NCBI GenBank assembly: GCA_027625915.1
Contig: JANTQA010000057.1
Location: 5,580,001 to 5,644,000, forward strand
DNA: 64,000 bases
Direction: 5' to 3'
DNA from: Anaeramoeba flamelloides
Lineage: Eukaryota; Metamonada; Anaeramoebidae
In this document: one piece after another, positions 11,022 through 29,065 of the stretch
How the letters are laid out: each line of letters starts with the position of its first letter
How positions within the stretch are numbered: position 1 is the first letter of the stretch
The notes under the pieces: model-generated
Databases searched by the model: none
What the model was told of the DNA's origin: nothing
Seen by the model: only the letters and a program-made list of their open reading frames with translations
Translations under genes and position numbers: made by a program

Positions 11022-13591
11022 TCAATTTTTAAGAAAATCCCCCTTAATTTTTAATTTTGAAACTTGTCTTAAATTTTCATCACCATATTTTTCATAAGAG
11101 GAACGGTATTGGGAATTTGGTGCGTTTTTAAAAGCTTGTATTAAAAAAGAGATACATTCCTTCAATTCTGAGTCTAAATACCCGGTGTAGTGTTCCATTG
11201 TTTTGTCCCACCAGTGTTTCTTGTTGTTGTTGTTTTGATCATTCAAAATCCATCTGGCAGCAGCCACGCAGCTGGCAGCGATCATTGAAGGTTTGAAGTT
11301 TAAGAAGGCATATTCCAGGGACTGCAGTTCCAAAAGATAGTTTGCGATCAGCATCACCTTGATCGAAGAAGACGCAGCTCTTAAATACCACCTTAAAAAT
11401 TGCTTTGGAGTGACAACGGTGCACTGGAATTGTAAGCAGTTTAAGATTAAGGTTTCACATCGCAAAATCTGGTTGGGCTTGCAAAAGTTCTTTGTGTCCT
11501 TGCTCAGTTCTTCGATTTCTGGTGGATAGATCTCTTCATATTTTGATGCAATAAAGATGCAGGTAACGGCCACCAGTTGCAAATATCCCCCCGGGCATTT
11601 CTGCTTTGTTAAGAAGCGATCTAAATAGTTGATTGATAAATAATATGTCTCGGAATGTAAATTCAATTCCTGGCAAACGTCATTCATCCAATTCACCAAG
11701 ATCTTCCTTTGTAAGGACTTGAGATTCTTTTGTTTGTCTTCCAAGTACGTTGGCGATGGTAAGTGCCTTGTTTCCCTTTTTCGATAATTCTCAAAAATCT
11801 CTTCGCTATATTCCGTAACAAACAAGAGATCTTTTTTATGGCGATAATTGATATCCAGAATTTTGTCACTTTCGTTTTCTTGTTCTTGTTCTTGTTCTTG
11901 TACGTTTTCGTTTTCGTTTTCTAATTTTTTTTCTTTTTCCTCTTCTTCGGTTGTGTTTTCCTCTTGAAGATTAATTGTATACCCTGATTCTTCTTTTTCT
12001 TCACTTTCAGTATCAATCCCCAATTCAGATTCGGTTTCTTCGCCAATGCTTGACTCAATTTCGGAAATAAGGTTGGAATTGGTTTGTGATTCATATTCTG
12101 ATAATGAAGATTCCTCGGAAGAAGAAGATGAAGAGAATTCGTCTTGACCTTTTCTTTTTAATCCGATATTTTTATTCTTTAATTGATCAGGTTTTTTTTC
12201 TGTTGTTTTTTTTTTTTAGTTTTTTTTGATTAATAGGATAAAATCCAAGAAAAGGGGATACATTTAATGTTGGTCAATTGGATTTGTTTTTTTGTTGGGG
12301 TTTAAACTAATTAAGCAATATATAAGAATGAAAACTTTTGTTAAGGGACTAATCTCTATAATTTTTTTTTGACCAATTTCTAAATAAGGATTCCATATCT
12401 AGAAATATGTTTAATATTGAAAATATACAGGAGTTTTCAAATCTAAGTAATTGACAAAAAATTTTCACAATCTCTATTAAATTTAGGTAAAAAAATTTTA
12501 TTGAGATTAGTACCTTAAAGTGAATTATTTTTTTAAAATTTAATAAAATGAAAATTTTGTATTCATTCCGAAAAATAATTTTTGATGAAATTTTAAATAT
12601 TTTTTTCAACTTATCTCAAATACCATCTAATAATCCACAAAAGACAACTGAATAATCGCCAAGGTAATTTTCAAAATATATAGACACTTTCTACTGAGCA
12701 TATTTTCCAAACACGAGACAAAAAATAAGTTCATTAGACAAGAACAAAAAAATAAAAAGAATTAAAATCTCTCTTTCTCTTGTTTTATTTTTTTTTCTAT
12801 TGTTTGGAAAATATGCTCAGTAGAAAGTGTCTATATTTTTGAAAATTGTCTTGACGATTGTTCAGTTGTCTTGTGTATATTAGTAGATGGTACTGATATT
12901 TGAAAAATAAATGGGGAAAAAATTTGGCTTCATTTACTTTTATTTTCATTTTCCTTTGATAAACAAACAGAGTTTCCAAAGTAAAGTTGTATTATGATCT
13001 CTTATAATTTGTTTGACACTTTTTTTTTTGTTTATATATAATTGACGAACTAAGAATCCTAAATGAATGAGATATTTCATAATTGACAGAAATTTTTTCC
13101 AATTTAAATTTCAAAATTAAGGAGAGAAAAAATCATAACAATTTTTCTTTATTTTGTTGGAAGAAGTACTTAGTCATTTATTCCTTGCTGATTGTGTTGA
13201 GGTACAGATTCAAGAAATAATCCAAAAAGGTTCTTTTTTTTTTTTTTTTGAGAAAAATAAATCAGTAACGTCTATTTTTTAAAAAAATTGATTTTCATTC
13301 CAAAAGAAGCCATTTCTTCCTTATTTAGAAATGTTTAAAAATACAGATGTAATACTTACTATGGAAAAAAGGGTGTGATTGTTTTTGATTAAAAGTTTGG
13401 TTTTGATTAAATGTTTTATTCATCAGGTTTTTGTTCAAATTGGCGAAATTCGAGATGTTTCTTAAAGCCCTTTTCTCTTTTGTTAAAAATTGATGGTGGT
13501 TATTAGTTGGGAATTTTTGGTGATAATTCTCATTGGGATCTTCATTTTCTTTATTATAAAAGTTTGAACTTTTTTTTATTCGATAAAACAT
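11022..13591 (-). CDS. A/B-type mitotic cyclin, two exons
   Basis: Predicted 469-aa cyclin, regulatory subunit of a cell-cycle CDK. Exon 1 is 13591-13360 (77 codons plus one base) and exon 2 is 12199-11022, joined across a 1160-bp intron (donor GTAAGT at 13359, acceptor CAG ending at 12200); the phases match. Exon 1 opens with a true ATG and carries a KEN box (K14-E15-N16, context KENEDPN) and a D-box-like KRALRNISN (40-48), which aligns with RTALGDIGN of cyclin B. Exon 2 encodes an S/E-rich linker, then the N-terminal cyclin box (ILVNWMNDV, NYLDRFL, ASKYEEIYPPE) and the C-terminal box, ending near KYGDENLRQVSKL as in cyclin A. The exon 2 frame has no ATG before its upstream stop at 12216, which supports the splice. 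Whether it is cyclin A or B cannot be settled by eye. Confidence 0.85.
12200..13359 (-). other. cyclin intron
   Basis: A 1160-bp GT-AG intron. The donor is a perfect GTAAGT. The acceptor is unusual: a CAG at the end of an A-rich rather than T-rich tract, with a possible branch region CCTATTAATC about 35 bases upstream. Contains the inverted repeat at 12621-12893. Confidence 0.75.
12621..12893. repeat. 93-bp-arm inverted repeat inside the cyclin intron
   Basis: Left arm 12621-12713, right arm 12801-12893, spacer 87 bp. The inner 45 bases are nearly perfect (TTTGGAAAATATGCTCAGTA and its complement); the outer half is about 80 percent matched (TACCATCTAATAATCC against its inverted form). Likely a foldback/MITE insertion; the transcript would form a long hairpin. 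Confidence 0.9.
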
Positions 13592-16008
13592 GTGCTTTGT
13601 GTTTCAAATTTGGAAAAATTACAGTTTATGTTTGGGTTTTTGGTTGTGAAGGAAAAAAAAGAACAAAACAAGAAAAATTTTTGTTCAAAAGAAATAAATG
13701 AAAAAAAAATGAATATTATAAATGATTAACCGTCACTATCTCTTTGAGAACCTTATTGTAGTTATTTCGGTTCTATGTTATTTGTGATTTATCAACAAAG
13801 ATAGTTCATCTTTTATTATTCATGCTGTCTTCGAATTGATAAATTTTTTCTTTGACTTTTTTACAAAATCACCAAAAAAAGAACTTTATAATTAATTACA
13901 GCACCCACCTCAAAAGTAAGAAATTTAAAAGTGAACAAAATATAATCTACGATAAATTCGATATAATCTTTCGAAATTTTTTAGCTAAAGTACATTTTTC
14001 TTTTTTTTATTTTACCTTTGAAAAAATCATACTCTTTCGAAATTAAGCAAGCTCAAATTTTGTAGATTTTTGAGATTTCCTTTGAAATGAATATTTGGAA
14101 AGTTGATTTATCTGTTTAAGGAAAAAGTTAATTAAATTACCAATTCGTAAAAAAAAAAAAGTGAAATGAGAAAAAAAGTTCAACAAATTTTTAATGGTTA
14201 CCTTATTGAAAACAAAAAGCAAAATCCATTAATAAAGAAAAAATCAACCATTAAAGACAAACTGGATGACTAAACCCATTGACAGTTTTTCTGATACTGT
14301 GGAGAAAAAGGGGTTTTTCTTTGATTGATCTTTTTTGAAATAATTAAAAATTTTGTTCAAAAAATTAACTATTTTTATGTATTTTCAAAATCGACCTCAT
14401 CAAATTTCGTCATAAAAGGAGATTTAAATATAAAAGATTGGTGAAGTTTTTTTTTGATGATTTGACTGATAATAATAAAATGAATTATAAATTGAAGTTA
14501 ATATGGTTATTCTTTTTAATTGGTCTTATTTTTTGTTTTCAATACTTTGTGTTTCAAAATAACTGAAACAAAATTTTCCTTCATTTTTCCTAAAAAAAGT
14601 TTTCAAAAACATATTTATAAAACTTGAAACTTTTCAAATTTTTAATAATCTTAAGGGTCTAGTAACTCTTATTTATTTTTTTTCCCAAAGGTAATAGAGT
14701 AATTACTTACATTAGGATACAATTAAACCTAATAAGAAACTTCGTTTGTCAACTTTAGAGAAATGAATAATCATTTTTAAAAGATTTCATTTTCCCCATG
14801 AAATTTTCAGTCAAAAGTTCGGATCCTTTTTTGTTGTGATTTTTGGATCAAATTAGAAAAAGAAAAATTTGCAAAAAAATTTTCTTTTGAAGAAATATCA
14901 CTTTTAGTAATTTATGAGATTCTTTAAGAACAAGTAACGTTGTGTCTTTAATATTATTTTAAAAATACATGAAAAATAAATCAAATATTGTATCCTTGAA
15001 GATCTAAAAAATTTGATCATTTATTTTATTCACAAATATTTATTCAATTTCCTGAAATTTAAAAGACTTGTCAATATACTTTTTCAAATACCAAGAGTAT
15101 TAACAAGGAACTGTTTGTATTAAAATCAGGTATTTGATAATATCTATTATTTTTTATATTATTAGAAATATGCATTTGAATTATTTTATTTGTTGCAAAA
15201 TCTTGAAAAAATTGAGAAATAATTGTAAAACCTATTTGATAAATTTAATCATTGAGTTGTTAATGACTTACTGAAATAATTAAGATTGGGTTTATAATTA
15301 TTAATTATAAATAATCAAATTAAAAAGTATTTCTTGAGATAATAAGTTGAATTTTCCAGGTTTTAAAAAAGTATTTCGGGAGAATTTTTAATTCGATTCT
15401 TTGGTTCTTTTTCTCATATTTTTTCATTTAATCCCTAGAAAAAATAGATTTGGTCTGTTCTTTAAATCAATAACGTATATTTTTTACAAGTTTAAAATAA
15501 TTATTGTATTTTTTTTGAGATTAAGTATATTTTTTAAACTTAGTTATTTTAGAACTTAGTGTTTTCATTTTTAAAGTGTATTTTTGTATAAATCCTTTAC
15601 AGGCAATAAGATTTCAATCTTCTTTCAAAGAAAATAATTTTTTTTTAAATAATTTGGAAATATGTTGGATTTTGAACTTTTCATAAATGAGAAAAATGGA
15701 TCATACTTTTAAAAACAATAATTCATCTCTGAAAATAGTATTAAAAGTAAGACATGTCTTGTAGTTATCAGATTTTTACTTTGGTTTTTCAATTTCAAGA
15801 TACGGTAAATTTTTTTTTAATTTATTAGCAAATTTACTTGAAGATTTTTTTTTAGTTTACTTGTCCCTTAAAATAGGTTAAATTATTAATTTCGACTTTT
15901 AGAATTGGGAAAAATGATGATTTATTTTAATAATTGGTATGCGATTTTTTGAAAAGATGAATGAAAATTTCGATCTTTTTATATTGAAAGTAACAGTAAG
16001 GTTACAAT
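13592..16008. other. intergenic between cyclin and helicase genes, first part
   Basis: A/T-rich. The plus-strand ORF opposite cyclin exon 1 is a shadow. No gene, RNA or clear repeat recognised. Confidence 0.45.
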
Positions 16009-16505
16009 AAAAAGTAGAGTAGGGAAAAAAATACCGGGCATGAAAAAAATCATTGGCAAGATTATTATTTGTGAATTTTCGTAAAATTGTTGAATAATTT
16101 CTTTTATTTTCAATCAAATACTTTTTATAAATAACCAAAATTTTCATGAAGATAGTAATAAACCTACCTAAACTTCCTTCAAATGGGGTCACTCGGGATT
16201 ACTCAAGTAAAAATATTAGAGTACAAGTTGATCAACTTTTTTTGAAAAAAAAATAGAGTTTTATAGTGGTTTACTAGAGTTTGGAAAATACTAATTTTTA
16301 TTCTTGTTTTTTGTTTGATTGAATAGCTATTTGAACAAGTGTGATTTCATTAATAATCAATCTAATAAGTAGGTGTGTAATAATTTTAAAAGTTAGATTC
16401 TTAAAAAAAGTAAATTTGATTTTAAATAAAGGAAATTAAAAAATAATTTTCCTAATATTCACAACTAAAAATCTAATCTGGTATTTTTTTCACTACTTTA
16501 TATTA
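16009..16505. mobile_element. 490-bp TIR element, family D copy 1
   Basis: Inverted terminal repeats of roughly 130-150 bp: the left end AAAGTAGAGTAGGGAAAAAA matches the complement of the right end, which reads CACTACTTTATATTAAAC. The whole unit matches 20955-21443 in inverted orientation, including the unique centre (TTTACTAGAG...CTTGTTTTTTG). No ORF beyond the accidental one in the TIR. A MITE of unknown superfamily. Confidence 0.8.
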
Positions 16506-18590
16506 AACTTTTTTTTCCATTTCACCTTTTTTTTTCTGAATGTTAATTAAATTAACTTTTTTCTTAACCAGATAAATCAACTTTTCAAATATTCATTTCA
16601 AAGGAAAAAAACAAAAATTGACTAAAATTGAAATTTTCCGGTACCAAAAAAGTTCATTTTTTCAGAACTGAAAAGAAATATAAAATGGTAACCATATTAA
16701 AAAAAAGTAGAAAAATTTTGAATTTATTAGTTTTACCTTTCAAAAAAAAATTCAAAAAAAAAAAAAAAAATTAAAAATACTGCCATTTTCACTTTAATGG
16801 ACAAACTTCGAACAACAATTAGTCCACAATAAAAATTCAAAATCAAGTGCAAAACTTCAGTTTTCAGGAAAATATACCCGAGGAAAAAATTGTAAAAAAT
16901 GTTGATCAATTTGAAATTTTTTTAGTGTATTAAAATTGGTTGAAAGTCCTATCCTTAAAAGTGGATAAGTCTAAATCATATTACATATATCTAAAATATG
17001 TATATTCGAGGAATACAGCCTGTACTCAAATTAAACCGAATATCCCCCTCCATGGTTTAATATAGCATTTGAATAATATCCTATTTTCCCAATGACAAAT
17101 AAGTTTTGAAGGTAAATTTTTATTATTTTGAAATATTTTAAATTATAAATAAAATTTGGTTTTGTGATTTTGAGAAATTTATTATTTTTCGAATTTTTTT
17201 TTTGTTTTTCTCTATGGATTAAAATTATGTTCAAAATTTCACTTGGATTTGTTATAGAAAAATTTAAATTTTGATCTCTATCTTTAGAATTTACTTTTTT
17301 TTAAATATTTTAACTTAAATAAATCAATACTATATTTTACACATTGTTTTTTATAGGTTTTATGGGCCATTTGATACAGTAAACTTCTAGTAACAAAGAA
17401 AAACTGTTTTAATTTATAATATACAAGTATCTGATATAAATGTGATTTCACAACAGTAATTATTTAAAAAAAAATAAATTTTGTTAAATAAATTTAGGAA
17501 AATTTCATTAAAAGTTGGGTTTCGATGTGATATAGAATGATTTTAGATTTTAAACAGAAAATTAATTTTTGTTTTTTTGAAATAATTTATATTTAAATTT
17601 TTTATTGGTAGTGTAGTTAATGATGGGTTGTAAAGGCAACCATGGGCTAGTGAATTTATCTTTTTAAAATAAATTTCTTAATCTAATTAAAATGTCCCCA
17701 CACTACAAGAAGTTTTTTTTTTCTTAGATTTATTTTTTACAAAAAGTTACGTTTTTAAATGAAAAAAAAAGAATATTAAATGAAAAATGGATTTATTCGA
17801 AAAAGAGAATTTAATTCCTAGGGGAAGAGTACTAAATATATCAAGATATGTATTAATTAGGTAGTTTTTGTTCCTGTTATATATTTGATTTGAAAATCTC
17901 CATCTCCTGGAAAATAACTTTTTTTTTATAGGCTACCTTTTAAAAAGAGAAATATATAATATTTATTTCATAATATCAAATACCCTTTCTCTTAATAATT
18001 GGGGGATTTTCATCTCAAAATGCAAGACTTCAGGGTGATTTGTATTTTTTGCCCACAATCATTTTTTATATATCCAGGGTGTGAATTGTGAACTTATAAT
18101 AAATGGAAAGTCATTCGATCTGTTAAAATTAAAAATCTTGATTTTTTTTTTGATAAGTTTCAATTGGAACAAAACAATTTTTCAAAATTATACGTAAATA
18201 TACCATGTAAAGGTTTAAAAATCCAAAATTCCCAGCTGAACTGAACCCTCCATCTAAAAATCTCGTATTATTGATTTAAAGGTGAGACTACAGATATACT
18301 TTCAAATCAGTTAGAAGGAAAATTCAGAAAGAGGTCAACCAAATAGATTTTTAAAATTTGCCTTTGAAATGCTCCCAAATTTACTAAAAAGTTTATAAAT
18401 CATTAAATGTTTTCAAAAAAATCTTAAAATCAAACAATTTTCAATCATTCGTTTTTCCGACAAAAAACAACCAATTAAACGTTTTTTTTTTGTATTATAG
18501 TATTATTACAAGACTAATACAGCACACAATAAAGATTATCCTTAATTCAGTTTCAAGGTTATCATTTTTTATAAAACATATTTGTTTGTT
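16506..18590. other. intergenic upstream of the helicase gene
   Basis: A/T-rich. A weakly GC-richer patch at about 17600-17710 has short inverted ends (GTAGTGT / ACACTAC). No gene recognised. The ~100 bases before the helicase ATG presumably hold its promoter, but I cannot name a motif. Confidence 0.4.
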
Positions 18591-24200
<5,610 letters not shown>

Positions 24201-24944
24201 AACTATTTTTTTTTTTTTTATTTTTAATAAAGTATTTATCTTTTCATTCAATCATATATTTTGATATTCACTTTCGATTAATTCCTATCAAACAAGTTAG
24301 AAAATTTTTAGAGAACCGATAACCGACTAGTTGTAAGATATCAAAGTTACAATATGAATGTTAGTGTTCTGAGTTTTAGTAAAAAAAAATATTATTTTTG
24401 ATAGTGTATACTTTTCTTTAGTTGACCAAGTTGAGATTTTAATTAAAAATCGGTTTTATTCCTAATATAACAATAATTCTTTGAAGAAATTATCTTACTG
24501 ATAATAATTATTTCAATCATTATATAAATCGAACAAGAATTGTAACGTTATAATTCTGAATTTTATGAGTGTATTCGATTATTTTTGAGGATTGGGCAAC
24601 TCAGCACTCTTATCTATTTAAACAAGTTCTCTAATTCAAAGTTCAGCATTGGGTAAGGAAAGTCGAAATCTTGGTATTGAATTCTTTTCTTGGGTTTTTT
24701 ATTTGTGTTCTTTTTATTTAGTAAATAAACTATCTTTCATAATAATTGGCCCATTAAAAATCAAATTTTAAATAAAAATATTTTTAATAATTGAAGTTAT
24801 CTATTATTATATATAAATTTGGATTTTAATATTCAATACTATACTCAAGAGATATTTATTTTTTGTCTAAAAATAAAAGAAAAAAAAATAAAAAAAAACT
24901 GTTAAAAAAATTGGGACATTTATTTTGAAAAAAGCATTACATAT

Positions 24945-25120
24945 AAAATAGAAAATTTAAAAAAGTAAAAAAAAAAAACCCATTTATCGATTCTCCTTCG
25001 ATTTGAATAACTAAATCTAATCTCTTTTTCATATTTGAAACCAAAATTTTCATTAATTCATCTGTTACTTCTTTCCAATTTTTCATTTTCATTTTCCATT
25101 TTAACAAAACACTGTGGAAA
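24945..25120 (-). pseudogene. Tc1/mariner-like transposase, C-terminal relic
   Basis: The minus strand reads WKEVTDELMKILVSNMKKRL and then DLVIQIEGESING before losing the pattern. The layout W-x-E...L...LV-x-SM-x-RRL-x-VI-x-x-KG is the conserved C-terminal end of Tc1-type transposases. I find no catalytic DDE/D residues upstream. It may be the last piece of the autonomous element that moved the TA-flanked MITEs of this window, but that link is inference. Confidence 0.45.
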
Positions 25121-25578
25121 AAATAAAAAAGAGGAAAAATGATTTAATTACAAACTTTTCATTGTGAGAGGAAAAACTTCAAAACGATACAAAAGCAATT
25201 CATTATTCAAATGTAAGCTGGGCGATTTATTATGAAATTTAGTTTATGTTGATCTTCTCATCCAAGTAAAAATTAAAAAGATTTAGAAAATACACACGTT
25301 ACATTTGATAGTAACTACTTCTGGTATTAATGAATTTGGTTTCCAGTATAAATTAATACTCAATTCAAAAAAATTAAAAATTTTTAATTTAATTGAAAAA
25401 CAATTTTGTCAATTTACAAACTCAAACTTTGAAAGAACAATTTTTTAGCTTGTAATACAAAGAATCCTTTTAAAAATGGTTTATCTTTGTTAATTTACTT
25501 TGAAATAAAACTGTTTTAAAATAAAATTAAGAAATTTTGAAATTTTAGAAATTAAATTAAAATTGTTTATCATATATC

Positions 25579-25800
25579 TGTTAGCACCCCAGATTTGTAA
25601 AAATTTCATTAAGTTTAAAATAAAAGATTTAAAATGAAATTTATCTACTGATATATTTATTTTCTTATTTTTATTTAATCCGGATTTGAATTATAATAAA
25701 AATTGAAAATAGTTCAAAGATAAAGTAGTAATGATATTTTTTTTGGATATTCATAAAACAAAATAATTATTATTCATTTATATATTTTTTTAAAAGATTT
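25579..25800 (+). repeat. family E fragment
   Basis: Starts TGTTAGCACCCCAGATTTG after a CATATAT stretch and follows the first ~220 bases of the copy at 21477 (AAAATAAAAGATTTAAAATG, TTTGAATTATAATAAAAA). Breaks off in a poly-T run. Confidence 0.75.
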
Positions 25801-28380
25801 TTTTTTTTTTTTTAATATACAATTTATTTGAACTGAATTGTAGAAAACTAATTTTAGTTTAAAATACTTTGAATATCTATTTTTTATTCATTCTTTGAAT
25901 TCAATACTACGAATTTAGTCACTTCAAAATTTTCTCTTAAACAGATGAATTTTTTTTACCTCTTAAGACTCAACAATATGAATTATCAGCAATATTAGAA
26001 TTTCCATAACAAATCTTCAAATTAGTGATTAATTTAACTTTTCACGATAAGTACATTATCATCAAATTTGTGTTTTTTTTTGCTGATAACCTGAAATATT
26101 TCAGAAAATATTAAAGACTTGCAATAAATATGCAAATTCGCGATAATCAAAAAAATAAGTTGTACTAAATTGAGAAATTTGTTAGTTTTAATAAATGCTT
26201 AAAAACTCACTTTAAAATTAAATAAACATTAAAAAATATTTAAAAATAATCTGACTTGTGTTTTATTATTTAGAGTTTTTGAATCAGAATAAAATTATAA
26301 CTTAAAATTTTTGAGTTGGCTATGTTATTTTTATGAACAATCAATTTAGTTGTGAAAACTTTTTGTATTCGTGATAAAATAAGAATTTAGTGATATTCAG
26401 TCAATCTCCCAATAATCATATTTTCACCCTAAAAAGGCATTTTCGTGTATTTCCCTCATAAATCAAACTTAATATTATATTACATTTTTCTGAATAGCAA
26501 TGAAAAAGGTTTATATAATTACCACAAAAGTATATACATATATAAATGATTTTTTATTTGTTAATAGTAAAAACAAATTTTATATACATTTTTAGATTTT
26601 ATGGAAAAAATATAAATCAAGTCTATCTAAAAAAAGTGACAACAACAAATTGTGTTATCATGAACTAAAAAATTAAGGGGGTGAAGCAACACCATAACAA
26701 CCACTAAAATTGAAAAGTATAATAGTTTATTGAATAATATTTAGGTACCCTTAAGTTCTAGTTTCCCATTTTTTAAAAAAAAAAAAAATTTAAAACTTTA
26801 ATTGTGTTAATATCAAAAATTAACATTTCAAGAGAAAATATTCTTAAAAAAAAAATTAATAAATTTCGAGAAATTTCTTTTATTTTTTTAGGAATTTGTT
26901 TTTTGAGATATAAGAATAAACCTTTTCACTTTGTATTTCCAGATTATATTTATATAATACTTGTTAATTATTTGATTATAACCAGATTGGTAAATATTCC
27001 ACCAAATCTAATTATTCAAAAGATCTGAAAAAAATAATTAAATAATAAATACTTATTTTCAAAATTCATTTTTAGAAAAGTGAATTTCAGGTTTTATTGG
27101 GATTTCTTATATAAATTTTTATTTAATAGTGCCATATCTTTTAAAAATCAATTCATTTTATTAGATAATATTATTTTAAAATTATTAAACAATTTTGTGC
27201 TAATTAATTAAATACTTTTTTTTTTTTAACTTGCTTGGAATGTTTTTGTAACTTATTTATTATTAATAAAATAATAAACTACATTTCATTTTTATCTAAC
27301 AAAAGTTCCTTAATATTTTCTCGATAATTCTTTTGAATTTTACAAAATGCAAACATGTACTTATTTTAGAAGTATTAAACAAGGATTTATTTAATTTTTT
27401 TTTTACAATATTTACTCAGTTTCTGTAAATCAATTTACCAAAATATATTAGAACAATTAAATCCTAAAAAAAAAACTATTGATTTTTCTATTCTTTAAAA
27501 TTCATTATTTTGTACATTTTAAAAAATACTTTGGATTCCTAATAATTATGCATTTCGAAGGACAAGATTAATTTGGTATTTGTATTTAAATTCCTAACCA
27601 GTTTTAGTAAAATGTGTAATTATTTTAGAATTTTGAGATTCTATTTTCTAAGAGCAAATTGCAAATCATGATATTGGTCTTCCTACCAGTGTTAAAAATT
27701 AATTTGGAATTTCTTACTTTGTAATTTTTCAAGTAATTTTAACATATTTTAGAATTAGAAAAATAATAATTTGATCTTACAATTATCTTCTTCAATGAAA
27801 CAATCAATTTTGAAAAATAAATTAAAAGAAACAAATTAAACCAATGATCAGATCAAAAGATATTTCTCTTGTGGTTTTATACCTGGTTGGTAGGTTGATT
27901 GGACTTTTACATCAGCAATACTTTATATTTTTGGAATAATCCTTCAATTCTGGCTTATTATCATATTGGATTTACTAATAAAAAATACCCAGGATATTAG
28001 AAATCATCAAGTGTATTCTATATTTTTAATTCTCTTAAGTTAAAACAATCACTTAACATAATCTTTTTTTAAAAAATAGCAGTTTAAATTCAAAATATTT
28101 CACGAAAAGGTTTAATATAAAATGAACGATCTTAAGATTGTTTACCATTTGGTTTTTTTTGTCTTGATCAAGGTACATATTGTTCCTTTTAAATTTTAGA
28201 GTAAGTTCAATTAAAATAAGAGTCTTATAACAAAAGTCGACAATTTAACTTTTTTTTTTAATTTACAATTGGATCTGAAAACTTTATTGTTTATTTTGTT
28301 AGGTTTTGTTTGATTTTGAGTCTTTAAAGTGCTTTTTTTAAAAACAATTTGTTAGATTGATTTCCAACATAAAATAAAAT
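25801..28380. other. intergenic, nothing firm
   Basis: Very A/T-rich. The ORF at 26804-27028 lacks coding character. A 17-codon signal-like ATG ORF at 28122 ends at a GT but has no partner exon. Confidence 0.4.
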
Positions 28381-28475
28381 GCCACAATAGAATGTTGAGA
28401 TAAGAATAAAAGCTAAACCATTTAACATTCCTCAGAGTAGATTAAATATCAACTTCACATTCTATTGTGTCATTT
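28381..28475. repeat. short inverted repeat
   Basis: GCCACAATAGAATGTTGA at the left and TCACATTCTATTGTGTCA at the right form a hairpin of about 17-bp arms around a ~55-bp loop. Possibly a tiny MITE. Confidence 0.55.
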
Positions 28476-28719
28476 AATTTTCTGTATCAAAAAAAAATTA
28501 AAATTAATAAATTTTTTTTCAACAAGAACTTTGAATACGAAAAAGCAGCAATACACAAAGTAAAAAATGTTGTTCTCTCATCTTCTTTCAAAATATTAAA
28601 ATAGTGAAAATTTTGACTTTATGGTGGCTACTCCCTTAATCCTTCAATTTGTAATCGATTTTAGGTGCACTTCTGAAAAATTTTTGGGTTAAGGTTTGTA
28701 AAGTGACTGTGACTTCAGG

Positions 28720-28835
28720 ATGATCTAAAATAAAGCCATTATGATGGATTTTGTGCTCCAAAGTATTGTAAAATTATGCTCTTTATCTCTGGAGATCCAG
28801 AAGAACTATTAAATTTCAAAATTGAAAATCAAAAA
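28720..28835 (+). repeat. diverged relative of the TTAA-flanked 423-bp element
   Basis: GATCTAAAATAAAGCCA, then CTCTTTATCTC.GGAGATC.AGAAGAACT resembles the left arm of the element at 38758-39180 (TATCTTAAATAAAGCCAACA, TCTTTATTTCTTGAGATC, AAGAAGAACT). Only one arm is evident here. Confidence 0.55.
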
Positions 28836-28936
28836 TGTCTAGAATTTATTTTGAGAAACAAAATTCTTCAAACCGCTTTGGGTGTATTTGGGTTTCTAGT
28901 ATTTTGGAAATAGGGTTTTAATTCGAAGAATTATAA

Positions 28937-29065
28937 TCAGTTCAACCATCCTAATCCATTTCGTGTAAATAATCCTTTGAGGAAATCCTTCAAATGCAAA
29001 TGTGCCATATTAAAAATCACTTGGGGGAAGTCAATATCAAATGGGTTCAAAGAATTGAAGGTTGT
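28937..29065 (-). other. open, coding-like stretch directly after the AIG1-like stop
   Basis: In the frame of the upstream gene, the TAA at 29068-29066 is followed by 42 sense codons before a TGA. The stretch is less AT-rich than other 3' flanks here and reads TTFNSLNPFDIDFPQVIFNM and onward to LFTRNGLGWLN. It matches no family I know. It could be a 3' UTR, a former C-terminal extension, or the end of another gene. Confidence 0.35.

Noticed and set aside
15899-16192. 97-codon minus ORF and the similar plus ORF at 21321-21536 as a conserved protein pair
   Set aside because: The resemblance is due to both lying in copies of the same 490-bp inverted-repeat element; no codon bias or start context.
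28122-28172. 17-codon signal-peptide-like ATG ORF followed by GT, as a first exon
   Set aside because: No following exon in a compatible phase was found on the plus strand; such short matches are expected by chance.
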